From NCBI GenBank assembly GCA_007119395.1, contig SKPS01000084.1, forward strand, positions 1 through 16,660: 16,660 nt of DNA, read 5' to 3'. The first letter of the stretch is position 1, and the number at the start of each line of letters is the position of its first letter. Source of the stretch: Lentimicrobiaceae bacterium (GTDB lineage Bacteria; Bacteroidota; Bacteroidia; Bacteroidales; SKPS01). A program made the translations under genes and the position numbers. The notes beneath the pieces are model-generated. The model ran no database searches. It saw only the letters and a list, made by a program, of their open reading frames with translations, and had not been told where the DNA came from. Positions 1-7,296 of the stretch are shown here, in pieces.

Positions 1-2
1 CT

Positions 3-770
3 TACTTAGACCTTCAAGGTCGGATTGAGCAGCGGATGGCCGCCATGAGGTTGGCAGGCTCGGAGGTGGATCTGGAATTCTCTGACACTTTCAAGGAGAT
101 GGCTGAGGATGAACAGCTTGAAAACCGGCTCAAGAAGAGGATGCTGGAGCAGATGCAGACCACCTGGGACGACATCGAGGTGAGCGAAAAGGGACTCGGG
201 TTCAACAACCTCTCGCTGGAGCAGTACCGTGCTGAGCTGTTGACGGAGTTTATGCGCGACACCGAAAAGTACGCCGCTATGCCCAACGGCGTCTATACCG
301 GGTTTGTTCCCATCAATGAGGTGTGTCCCAAACCGGGGATCATCGCTCTACTCGGTTATCCGGCACGACCGCAAGGGTACATCCCCCACGGCTACAAAAG
401 CTGGGATCTGATCTACATCGACATGGAAGGCAATCCGGTGCTGCTCAACCACAAAGAGGTGCTCGACGCTCTCAACAGACACAAAGAGCACGACCGATCC
501 GTACCCGAACCGATCGACAAGGGGGAGCCCGAAGCACTCGAACCGTTCGTCGAAGCCCTGAAAGCGTGGATCCGGGCTCAAGGGGCAGAGGAGCAAACCC
601 ACCCCGACGGCACCACCAGAGAGACCATGAGCCATCAGGCCAAAGACCTCCTTGCACGCCTCAGAACCGGATCCCACGAAGCCATCACCCGCATCAAACA
701 AAATCAAACCGTTGAATCCCAATACCAACCCGACAATTTCGACCTGATCGTGTGGTTTGTGGTGGGGTGA
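3..770 (+). CDS. C-terminal part of a large protein, possibly a helicase-related defence protein (5' end outside window)
   Basis: The reading frame is already open at base 3 and continues without a stop into the first Met at 36, so this is the tail of a longer gene and not a 244-residue protein. The visible part starts with a charged, helix-rich stretch (RLAGSEVDLEF, then EDEQLENRLKKRMLEQM), then a globular region with AMPNGVYTGF and LLGYPARPQGYIPHGYKSWDLIYID, and ends in a Glu/Lys-rich tail. No catalytic motif lies in the visible part. From memory, this style of C-terminus occurs in large SF2/SNF2 helicase-related proteins of bacterial restriction or defence loci that also carry a DNA methyltransferase. 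I cannot confirm that here. The adjacent RloAB-like pair is consistent with a defence island. It is separated from that pair by 195 bp holding a promoter, so the two are probably separate transcription units. Confidence 0.5.
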   Translation, partial: YLDLQGRIEQRMAAMRLAGSEVDLEFSDTFKEMAEDEQLENRLKKRMLEQMQTTWDDIEVSEKGLGFNNLSLEQYRAELLTEFMRDTEKYAAMPNGVYTGFVPINEVCPKPGIIALLGYPARPQGYIPHGYKSWDLIYIDMEGNPVLLNHKEVLDALNRHKEHDRSVPEPIDKGEPEALEPFVEALKAWIRAQGAEEQTHPDGTTRETMSHQAKDLLARLRTGSHEAITRIKQNQTVESQYQPDNFDLIVWFVVG

Positions 771-780
771 TGGGTGCTGG

Positions 781-839
781 CCACGCCAAGGCGTGGTGGC
801 GATCAACTATGGTTTGACTTCGCAAGCTCCCCAAACCAT
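781..839. terminator. Two consecutive hairpins after the left-edge gene, possible terminator
   Basis: Two inverted repeats lie just after the stop codon. The first is CCACGCC (781-787), AA, GGCGTGG (790-796), a perfect 7-bp match that folds with a tiny loop. The second is ATGGTTTG (809-816) and CAAACCAT (832-839) around a 15-nt loop. Neither is followed by a strong T run, so intrinsic termination is only a guess. Confidence 0.35.
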
Positions 840-909
840 GTCGCCTGCTCACTTTTGGCTTTTGGCTATTCATTGATGATCGATGATCGCTTTTTTGCGA
901 AATAAAACT

Positions 910-941
910 TGCAATATTCAGATTATATATTGTAAATTTGC
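910..941 (+). promoter_or_regulatory. Bacteroidota-type promoter for the RloA-like ATPase gene
   Basis: TTG at 910-912 is followed after 21 nt by TAAATTTG at 934-941, which fits the Bacteroidota -33/-7 consensus TTG/TAnnTTTG. The start codon at 966 is about 25 nt beyond the -7 box, leaving a short leader. The surrounding DNA is strongly AT-rich compared with the upstream gene. Confidence 0.65.
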
Positions 942-965
942 ACAAATTATGCAAAATTACTGATT

Positions 966-2246
966 ATGATACTCTCATTTAGTGTTCAAAACTTTCTCTC
1001 CTTCAAAGAGCGAGTGACCCTCTCGTTTGAGGCAACCAACGACAAGCACCTGGAGGAGTACCATGTGGTTCAGGTCAATGAGAAGACCAGAATCAACAAA
1101 CTTGGTGTGGTTTATGGCGCCAATGCCTCAGGGAAAAGCAATCTTATTAAGGCCTTCCTCTTCTTACACGATTTTTTCGAGACCACTATGACGAGTAAGG
1201 ATAAGCATTTGCCTTTTAACCCATTTTTGTTGAATGAAAGCGACAAAGATGAAAACTCCCATTTTGAGCTTGCCTTTTTCATAGGTTCACAAAAACATCT
1301 TTATCAGCTTGAATTCAACAAACAGCATGTGGTTTCAGAACAACTGCTGAAATACAAAAGCATTCGTCCCACCGTTTTATTTCAGCGTAAGTTAAAAAAC
1401 AAGGTTACAGAGATCCGTTTCAACGAAACACTCGGAATCTCCAAAGCCGTGAAAGAGGAGATTCAGGTAAAATGCCTGAATAACATGTCTGTGTTTGCTG
1501 CTCTTGGACAGGTCAATGCCCGATTACCAGAGATCGAAGATGTCACAGGATGGTTTGCCAACAGGTTTCACCCGGTGGTAACGCCAGACACTCAACTGTC
1601 TGGTTTCGCAAAAGGGCTGATCAGCCAAGACGAAACCGCCCGGAAATATGTGGTTGCTCTGTTGAATTACGCTGATTTCAACATCGAAGATGTTTTGATC
1701 AAAAGAACTGAGCACAAACTCGCTGAGCAACAGATTGCTGAATTGCTCGCGATTGATCAAATATCTGCTGAAGTCAAAGCCCAATTGGAAACAAAAAAGA
1801 CAATCCCCATCCTTGAGGCCAAATATGCGCACAGGGTGGTTAACAAGGAGGGCACAACGCGCAGCGTCGATTTACCTGAGGCTTTGCAATCAGCAGGAAC
1901 ACTCCGGACGATGGGGCTTGCCGGTGTTTTCCACAGGGTGCTCACTTCGGAAGGCTTTGTGGCAATTGATGAGATGGAGAGCTCTCTGCATCCCAAGCTG
2001 ATTCATCATTTGATTGAAACCTTTTTGAAGGAATCAAAAAAATCACAATTGCTGTTCACCACGCATTACGACGGTTTACTTGCCGATGAAGAACTATTGC
2101 GGAAAGATACCATCTGGTTTACAGAGAAGCAACCCGATGGCGGATCTGCTCTTTACTCGCTGATCGATTTCAAAGGGGTGAACAGAATCGCATCCTTGCA
2201 GAAGGCATACCGTTACGGCAAATTTGGTGCAATCCCCAATTTATAA
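966..2246 (+). CDS. rloA: ATP-binding protein of AAA_15/AAA_21 type, RloA / AbiLi-like
   Basis: This 426-residue cytoplasmic ATPase has the ABC/SMC-type fold seen in OLD-like and RloA/AbiLi proteins. It opens with the typical MILSFSVQNFLSFKE strand. The Walker A loop is GANASGKSN (about 51-59), the signature-like segment is QSAGTLR (S309-T312), Walker B is AIDEMESSLHP with D335 and E336, and the switch histidine is H367 in FTTHYDG. The stretch between residues 60 and 300 is the variable insertion usual for the family. It carries no nuclease motif of its own. The next gene, 9 nt downstream, encodes a TOPRIM RloB protein, so the pair probably works as one ATPase-nuclease unit. RloA/RloB were named from restriction loci, and AbiLi/AbiLii is an abortive-infection pair of the same architecture. 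Family assignment is strong; the defence function is inferred. Confidence 0.85.
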   Translation: MILSFSVQNFLSFKERVTLSFEATNDKHLEEYHVVQVNEKTRINKLGVVYGANASGKSNLIKAFLFLHDFFETTMTSKDKHLPFNPFLLNESDKDENSHFELAFFIGSQKHLYQLEFNKQHVVSEQLLKYKSIRPTVLFQRKLKNKVTEIRFNETLGISKAVKEEIQVKCLNNMSVFAALGQVNARLPEIEDVTGWFANRFHPVVTPDTQLSGFAKGLISQDETARKYVVALLNYADFNIEDVLIKRTEHKLAEQQIAELLAIDQISAEVKAQLETKKTIPILEAKYAHRVVNKEGTTRSVDLPEALQSAGTLRTMGLAGVFHRVLTSEGFVAIDEMESSLHPKLIHHLIETFLKESKKSQLLFTTHYDGLLADEELLRKDTIWFTEKQPDGGSALYSLIDFKGVNRIASLQKAYRYGKFGAIPNL

Positions 2247-2255
2247 TCCAGGCTT

Positions 2256-2852
2256 ATGAGCAACAGACAAAAAGGATTCAGAAAGACCAGACCGGGGATT
2301 GTCATTTTGGGTGAAGGACTAACGGAGCAATTCTATTTTCAACACTTGAAACGGATCAAAGGGCTCCATTGCACAGTTGAACCACGACTACAGAGAAACA
2401 CTTCGATCAGCAGTTTCGAAAAGAAGATCAAAGACCTCATCGAGAATGATATTCATGTTATTTGTGTTTTTGATGCTGATGTGGCTGAAAAGAATCAGGT
2501 CGAAAAGGACCGCTTGAATGAATTTAAAGAGAAGTTTGGTGCACACCCCAAGGTCACTCTATGTGACAGTTTACCTTCGCTGGAGTATTGGTTCCTTTTA
2601 CACTTTCAGGAGGGTAAAAGCGTTACATGCGATGCTCGTTCCGTTACCAGAACGCTGAAAAAGCACATCGTGAATTATTCCAAAACGAAAAAGTTTCTGA
2701 ACAATGAGAAATGGGTAAGGGATATGACAGAAGGGAAGGGAAACCTTGATCAAGCCATGCAAAGAGCTGAGGATGCTGTCACCATCGAAAAACCGGATCA
2801 CTGCCCATATTCCAATGTCTTCAAAGGCATCAGATTGATGATGAGCCATTAG
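2256..2852 (+). CDS. rloB: RloB-family TOPRIM-like protein (AbiLii-like)
   Basis: This 198-residue protein matches the RloB family by motif. GEGLTEQFYF (19-28) supplies the acidic residues E20 and E24 of a TOPRIM-type first motif. CVFDADV (70-76) gives the paired D73 and D75 expected to bind metal. DSLPSLEYWFLLHF (104-117) is the characteristic aromatic family segment, and PYSNVFKGI lies near the C-terminus. The length is normal for the family. It follows the ATPase gene by 9 nt and is surely co-transcribed from the promoter at 910-941. The probable role is a metal-dependent nucleic-acid-cutting effector gated by the ATPase, as in OLD/Gabija proteins, where the two activities are fused in one chain. 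The target and trigger cannot be read from the sequence. Confidence 0.85.
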   Translation: MSNRQKGFRKTRPGIVILGEGLTEQFYFQHLKRIKGLHCTVEPRLQRNTSISSFEKKIKDLIENDIHVICVFDADVAEKNQVEKDRLNEFKEKFGAHPKVTLCDSLPSLEYWFLLHFQEGKSVTCDARSVTRTLKKHIVNYSKTKKFLNNEKWVRDMTEGKGNLDQAMQRAEDAVTIEKPDHCPYSNVFKGIRLMMSH

Positions 2853-2869
2853 TTTGCCGGTAGTTTGTA

Positions 2870-2907
2870 AATCATCATCTTGATAACAGGAAGTTATACT
2901 GATGATT
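2870..2907. terminator. Inverted repeat between convergent genes, possible bidirectional terminator
   Basis: AATCATCA (2870-2877) pairs with TGATGATT (2900-2907), and inside it ATAAC pairs with GTTAT around AGGAA. The structure sits between the stop of the RloB gene and the stop of the opposing secreted-protein gene. There is no clear U-tract, so the call rests on position and symmetry. Confidence 0.4.
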
Positions 2908-2950
2908 GCAGCTTCAAGTGGCAAGAAGTGCAAAAACCAACCGCCACCTC

Positions 2951-5665
2951 TCACCTTATCACCACTTTGAAGGTTTCACGGGCATGAATCTCGCGGTTGT
3001 GGATGGTCAGAAGGTAGGTGCCGGGAGAGAGTTGGGCTGTGTTGATGTGGGTTTTTTCTGAAGAGATGTTCCCTGAGATGATGATTCTGCCGGCCAGATC
3101 CGACAGCTCCCATGATGCTGCGTGGGTACAGGCTGCCTGCCGGATGGTGATCTGTTCTTTTGCAGGATTGGGATAGACAGAGCAAATGCTTTTCTGTTGC
3201 AGTTTAGTTATGCCGGTGGAGACCGTAAGCACGGCTACCTGTGAAGTGTCGCTGCATGGTGGAGCTGTGATTACGCAGCGGAAGGGCTGGTTGGTGTTCC
3301 CTGTATGTACGTTCAGCACTTGCAGGGTGTTGGTGGAGGTGCCGAGGTACTGTCCCGTATCTGCCAGATCCTGGAACCCGTTGCCAGTATCTGTCTGCCA
3401 CCTGTAACCCGCTGAAGGGTGGGATGCGGTTACGGAAAAGGTGGCCGTGTTCCCCGGTGAAACATACTGATTATGAGGCTGTATAAGGAAAGAATTATAG
3501 ACTTCACACACGGTGAACTTTGCCAGGTATGCATCGCCGCTGCCGCCGGGGAGTGTCTGATGTGCTCCGGGGGTAGTGAACCCCGTCGATGCTCCGTAGG
3601 TTCCCGTGTAAAAAACGTTGCCAAATTCATCCACCGCACAGGCTCCTAAGGGTGCATGAAAATAGCTGCCCCACAACCTGGTGCCGTTGCCGTTGAAGTG
3701 TGCGATAAAGCCACTTTGTGAGGTGGGTGAGGTAAGCGAACCCAGATATGCATCCGGCGTGGCAATGCCTGTGGCGGCAGATGTGCGGCCAACCAGGAAA
3801 ACCTCGTTCTGATCGTTCACAGCGCAAAAGCGTGGTGCATAATGGTAGAAATACCAGCAGCCACCGTAATAGGTGCCCCATTGCCGCTGCCCCCCGGAAT
3901 TGAACTTTGCCAGGAAATAGTCATGAGACCCATAAAGGGTATCCCGATGTGATCCGGGTGTAGCTATGTTGTTTGGTGAGCTTGTTTGTCCTGCCAGATA
4001 GACGTTTCCGTTCTTATCGGTGGCACAAGAGGGATAACCCGCCTCCACTCCGTTTCCACCATAATATGTACCCCACAGCCTGCCTCCCTGCCCGTTGAAT
4101 TTCACCAGAAAAGCATCATACATGGCACCCTTCTCCTCCTGGTGTCCATAGCGCGTGGCTATCGTTTCACCCCCAACGTAGTTGGTTTCTCCGGCAAGAA
4201 ACACATTGCCCGAACCGTCAACACTACACGACCAACCATAAGTGTACAAGCCACCATAATAAGTCCCCCACTGCCTGACTCCCGCCGGAGAAAACTTAAC
4301 CAGAAAGGCAGCCGGGCCTAAAAAGTCGGTCTGATGTGCGCCCGGTGAGGCAATCAATGTATCAGAACCTGTGGATCCGGCCAGAAACACATTGCCATCA
4401 TGGTCAACAGCACACGACATCCCATAATCACCACCCGGCCCGCCATAGTATGTTCCCCATTGAAGAATACCCATTGTATCGAATTTCAATAGAAAAGCAT
4501 CTGAACTACCCCCCTGATACGTCATACTGTGTGCCCCAGGCGTGGCGATGTGGGTTGTTGATGTGGTGCCTCCTGCCACATACATATCCCCTTGCTCAAC
4601 ACGCATATCCACAGCAACAGATCGGGCCTCATCATCTCCCGCCCCTCCGTAGTAAGTCCCCCATTGCCGTACACCCTGCCCGTTGAATCTTACCAGAAAG
4701 GCATCAAAGGTGCCGTTTTTTACAGTCTGGTGTGCTCCGACAGTGGCTATGTTGTTTGTTGAATTCGATTTGCCCGCCAAATAGACGTTCCCTGCGCCAT
4801 CAGCAGCCACCGCGTATCCTTCGTCACCACCATTGCCACCATAATAGGTGATCCACAACTTTACCGGCGGGTCGATCAACAGCGGCTGATCGTGAAGATA
4901 CCCCTCTACCTCAAACGAAACACGGCTCCCCTCCAGCCTCCATGCCGAAGACAAACGTTTGCCCCCCTGATATACCGCCAGTTGCCCCTCACGTATCACT
5001 CCCAAAGGTGTGTGCATCAACAGGTAACCCTCTGTATCAATGCTCAGATCCGCACCCTGCACCTCAAAAGCAATATGACGGTAATCCTCCGCACGCTCCA
5101 AAATCCAGTCGCTCTCCAAAACCCCGTTACGTATATAGTAATGAAGATCAATGCCATCCCAAACACTGCGGAAGGTCACCTCTTCATAGGTTCTCACATG
5201 CACTGCCGGATCAACACCTGCGGGAACATTGTAATAGTTATTATAACCGGGTAACGCTTCTCCAACAACAACCTCAGGGGTGTTATGCGTATTCAACCAG
5301 TGTACATCCACACGGTAGATCGTAAGCTCCTCACAGGGAGTGCTTTCATTGCCGGGTGCCAGTCCGGAATATCGTGGCTGATCGGGCTGCTCTGCACCCT
5401 TTTCAAACCTTGTGAGCTGGTAACTGATGCCACCGGCACGCAAATGATACACCAATCCGCCGGCCATTCCGCTGAACAACACATCGGGGCGGGGATTGTG
5501 ATATTGGTCACGAGTCTGACCTTTGTTCTCTTCGAAGGCCGTTGTGTGACTGCGCTGATGCAAAGCATCGACATGCGAAGTGAGCGGAGCAAGATTTTGT
5601 TGGGCAAAGGCTGCCGTATACATGGTTACCAGTCCTGCGAGAAAAAACCGTGTTGTGCCGTTCAT
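2951..5665 (-). CDS. Secreted seven-bladed beta-propeller (SBBP repeat) protein with Ig-like domain and T9SS sorting domain
   Basis: This 904-residue protein has a signal peptide (cleavage likely after A21 in TAAFA-QQ). Residues about 42-268 resemble the DUF7948-type beta domain that often precedes SBBP repeats (FEENKGQ; TFRSVWDGIDLHYY). Seven tandem blades follow, starting at W271, W335, W403, W466, W531, W596 and W665. Each runs from W-G-T-Y-Y-G-G through GNVFLAG, IATPGAHQ and DAFLVKFNGQG. Residues about 724-816 form an Ig-like domain (YRWQTDTGNGF; FRCVIT). The end, about 826-904, is a type A T9SS sorting domain (SVYPNPAKEQITI; LSDLAGR; LSPGTYLLTI). The protein is therefore probably exported through the T9SS and anchored or released at the surface. 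No enzyme motif is visible, and adhesion or ligand binding is the usual guess. It stands alone and converges on the RloB gene. Confidence 0.9.
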   Translation of the reverse strand: MNGTTRFFLAGLVTMYTAAFAQQNLAPLTSHVDALHQRSHTTAFEENKGQTRDQYHNPRPDVLFSGMAGGLVYHLRAGGISYQLTRFEKGAEQPDQPRYSGLAPGNESTPCEELTIYRVDVHWLNTHNTPEVVVGEALPGYNNYYNVPAGVDPAVHVRTYEEVTFRSVWDGIDLHYYIRNGVLESDWILERAEDYRHIAFEVQGADLSIDTEGYLLMHTPLGVIREGQLAVYQGGKRLSSAWRLEGSRVSFEVEGYLHDQPLLIDPPVKLWITYYGGNGGDEGYAVAADGAGNVYLAGKSNSTNNIATVGAHQTVKNGTFDAFLVRFNGQGVRQWGTYYGGAGDDEARSVAVDMRVEQGDMYVAGGTTSTTHIATPGAHSMTYQGGSSDAFLLKFDTMGILQWGTYYGGPGGDYGMSCAVDHDGNVFLAGSTGSDTLIASPGAHQTDFLGPAAFLVKFSPAGVRQWGTYYGGLYTYGWSCSVDGSGNVFLAGETNYVGGETIATRYGHQEEKGAMYDAFLVKFNGQGGRLWGTYYGGNGVEAGYPSCATDKNGNVYLAGQTSSPNNIATPGSHRDTLYGSHDYFLAKFNSGGQRQWGTYYGGCWYFYHYAPRFCAVNDQNEVFLVGRTSAATGIATPDAYLGSLTSPTSQSGFIAHFNGNGTRLWGSYFHAPLGACAVDEFGNVFYTGTYGASTGFTTPGAHQTLPGGSGDAYLAKFTVCEVYNSFLIQPHNQYVSPGNTATFSVTASHPSAGYRWQTDTGNGFQDLADTGQYLGTSTNTLQVLNVHTGNTNQPFRCVITAPPCSDTSQVAVLTVSTGITKLQQKSICSVYPNPAKEQITIRQAACTHAASWELSDLAGRIIISGNISSEKTHINTAQLSPGTYLLTIHNREIHARETFKVVIR
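3512..4855 (-). repeat. Seven in-frame SBBP blade repeats, about 63-70 codons each
   Basis: The coding region holds seven diverged tandem units of about 190-210 bp. The most conserved parts are the W-G-T-Y-Y-G-G start and the GNV(F/Y)LAG strand. The seventh unit is degraded at its start (WGSYFHAPLG). Seven units are what one closed seven-bladed propeller needs. The spacing stays in frame throughout, so the array is intact. Confidence 0.85.
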
Positions 5666-5719
5666 GATTCATCTTCTGTTTATGGTTTTTCACATACCTC
5701 TTTGACTGCGGAAAACGGC

Positions 5720-5727
5720 CAAAGTTA
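5720..5727 (-). promoter_or_regulatory. Candidate -7 element for the secreted propeller gene
   Basis: Read on the minus strand this is TAACTTTG, a full match to TAnnTTTG, about 55 nt before the start codon at 5665. A properly spaced TTG -33 element is not visible, so the promoter is only partly supported. Confidence 0.45.
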
Positions 5728-5751
5728 AACCGCAATCAAAGAAAACGTTTG

Positions 5752-5848
5752 TTTTTTTACCACAGAGGCCACAAAGGTCTGCACGGAGGCCACAAAGACC
5801 CTCTTTGTGTACATTGCGCCAACTTTGTGATCTTTGTGGTTTAAAAAA
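5752..5848. repeat. Imperfect inverted-repeat element rich in CACAAAG/CTTTGTG
   Basis: The arms at 5752-5778 (T-run, ACCACAGAGGCCACAAAGGT) and 5821-5848 (AACTTTGTGATCTTTGTGGT, then TTAAAAAA) are imperfect reverse complements. Between them GAGGCCACAAAG occurs at 5786-5797 as an exact copy of 5765-5776, and CACAAAG (5791-5797) and CTTTGTG (5803-5809) form a perfect 7-bp hairpin. No reading frame is present. The organisation resembles a small non-autonomous repeat (REP or MITE type), and similar CACAGAGG-type repeats are, from memory, scattered through Bacteroidota genomes. It ends only 7 bp before the -33 of the next promoter. Confidence 0.6.
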
Positions 5849-5854
5849 TTCAAC

Positions 5855-5884
5855 TTGTTACGAATAGGTAAAAGAGTACTTTTG
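5855..5884 (+). promoter_or_regulatory. Bacteroidota-type promoter for the glmM-like gene
   Basis: TTG at 5855-5857, a 19-nt spacer and TACTTTTG at 5877-5884 match the -33/-7 consensus exactly. Transcription would begin near 5890, so the leader before the ATG at 5899 or 5905 is only about 10-16 nt. The promoter probably drives both the mutase and the overlapping desulfurase gene. Confidence 0.75.
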
Positions 5885-5898
5885 TAGGCCAAAAACTA

Positions 5899-7296
5899 AT
5901 GATTATGACGTTGATTGTGTCTATATCAGGTATTCGTGGTACCATTGGGGGTGAGCCCGGTAAGGGGTTGACGCCTCCCGATATTCTCAGGTTTGTTACG
6001 GCTTACTGCCGTATGTTGCGGATGCAGCATCCGGATGGCAGGGTGAAGGTTGTGGTGGGGCGTGACGGCAGGAAGAGCGGTCCGGCGATCAACCGGATGG
6101 TGTGTGGGGTCTTACAGCTTTGTGGTGTGGATGTGGTAGACCTGGGTCTTTCAACCACTCCATCCGTTGAGTTGGCGGTGACCTGGCACAAGGCCCAAGG
6201 GGGCATCATCCTCACCGCATCACACAATGGTGCCGAGTGGAACGCTTTAAAGCTGCTGGATCACAAAGGAGAGTTTATTTCTGAAGCTGCCGGAAGGGAG
6301 CTTCTTTTGCTCACAGAAAAGGGAATGGAAACCTATCCTGATGAAGGTTCCAAAGGGCATTATACTACAGATTATCAGAGTATTGAAAGGCATGTAGAGG
6401 CCATTTTACAACACCCCTTGGTTGACATTGAAGCGATCAGGGGTGCGCAGCTCAGCGTGGCCTTCGATGGCATCAACTCTTCAGGGGGTATTGCTTTGCC
6501 CTTGCTGTTGAAGGAGCTGGGGGTGAACAATGTCTTCCCTTTGAACGATCAGCCCGATGGGCAGTTTGCCCACAACCCCGAGCCGCTGCCCGAACACCTG
6601 GGGCAGCTCAGAGATCTGGTGAAAAAGAAGAAGGCGGATGTGGGGTTTGCTGTAGACCCCGATGTGGACAGGTTGGCTGTGGTGTGTGGCGACGGCTCCT
6701 TTTTCGGTGAGGAGAACACCCTGGTTGCCGTGGCCGACTACGTGCTTTCGGTTACACCGGGCAATACGGTCTCAAACCTCTCCTCCAGTCGTGCTTTGCG
6801 TGATGTGACCAACCGTTACGGGCAGCAATATTATGCTTCAGCGGTAGGCGAGGTGCATGTGGTGGAGATGATGAAACAGGTGGAAGCTGTGATTGGGGGT
6901 GAAGGCAACGGTGGTGTGATACTCCCGTCGCTGCACTATGGCAGGGATGCCCTTGCCGGAGTGGCTCTGTTCCTCACTGCACTCGCCAAGAGGGGAGGAA
7001 CGCTCCAGGAGTGGAAGCAGTCGTTGCCCGAATACCATATTAAGAAGAACAAAGTGGATGTGGGTACTGTTGATGACATAGAGGGGTTGTTCGACGCGGT
7101 TGCCGACAGGTATCCTGAGGCAGAGACTTCTAGTTTAGACGGTTTAAAGCTTGATTTTCAGGAGGGATGGGTTCATCTCAGAAAGTCGAACACAGAGCCC
7201 ATTATCAGAATATACAGCGAGTCGTGTTCTGCGGAGGGTGCTGAGGCGCTGGCTGCTGAGGTGATGGAGGTGATGAAAAGTTATGTTGAAGCGTAG
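5899..7296 (+). CDS. glmM: Phosphohexomutase, probably phosphoglucosamine mutase GlmM
   Basis: This alpha-D-phosphohexomutase has all four active-site loops. The phosphoserine loop is TASHN with S108. The metal loop is DPDVDR (D253, D255, D257). The sugar-recognition loop is GEGNGG (334-339). The phosphate-binding loop is RKSNTEP (428-434). The length of 465 residues is normal. The opening SISGIRGTIGG, the asparagine-bearing GEGNGG and NTEPIIRIY are typical of Bacteroidota GlmM, which turns glucosamine-6-phosphate into glucosamine-1-phosphate for UDP-GlcNAc and the cell wall. Phosphomannomutase activity cannot be excluded. The serine loop continues with Gly where Pro is common (TASHNG). The ATG at 5905 is as good a start as 5899 and gives the family-like MTLIVSISGIRG. 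The 3' end overlaps the next gene by 14 nt. Confidence 0.85.
   Translation: MIMTLIVSISGIRGTIGGEPGKGLTPPDILRFVTAYCRMLRMQHPDGRVKVVVGRDGRKSGPAINRMVCGVLQLCGVDVVDLGLSTTPSVELAVTWHKAQGGIILTASHNGAEWNALKLLDHKGEFISEAAGRELLLLTEKGMETYPDEGSKGHYTTDYQSIERHVEAILQHPLVDIEAIRGAQLSVAFDGINSSGGIALPLLLKELGVNNVFPLNDQPDGQFAHNPEPLPEHLGQLRDLVKKKKADVGFAVDPDVDRLAVVCGDGSFFGEENTLVAVADYVLSVTPGNTVSNLSSSRALRDVTNRYGQQYYASAVGEVHVVEMMKQVEAVIGGEGNGGVILPSLHYGRDALAGVALFLTALAKRGGTLQEWKQSLPEYHIKKNKVDVGTVDDIEGLFDAVADRYPEAETSSLDGLKLDFQEGWVHLRKSNTEPIIRIYSESCSAEGAEALAAEVMEVMKSYVEA

Noticed and set aside
348..806. A 152-codon minus-strand frame opposite the left-edge gene
   Set aside because: It is antisense to a continuous frame with sensible protein text, and its own translation is low-complexity Val/Gly/Phe with no domain-like pattern.
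1..2950. Search for integrase, att direct repeats, tRNA or IS ends that would bound the defence region
   Set aside because: None is visible. The right boundary would be near 2853-2950, where only a hairpin lies, and the left boundary is outside the window.
3512..4855. The periodic DNA repeat considered as a CRISPR or tandem satellite
   Set aside because: The period is about 190-210 bp, always a multiple of three and diverged at synonymous sites. It codes for propeller blades.
5285..5728. A 147-codon plus-strand frame over the start of the secreted propeller gene
   Set aside because: It covers the antisense of the signal peptide and N-terminal domain, and crosses that gene's promoter. No protein-like pattern is seen.
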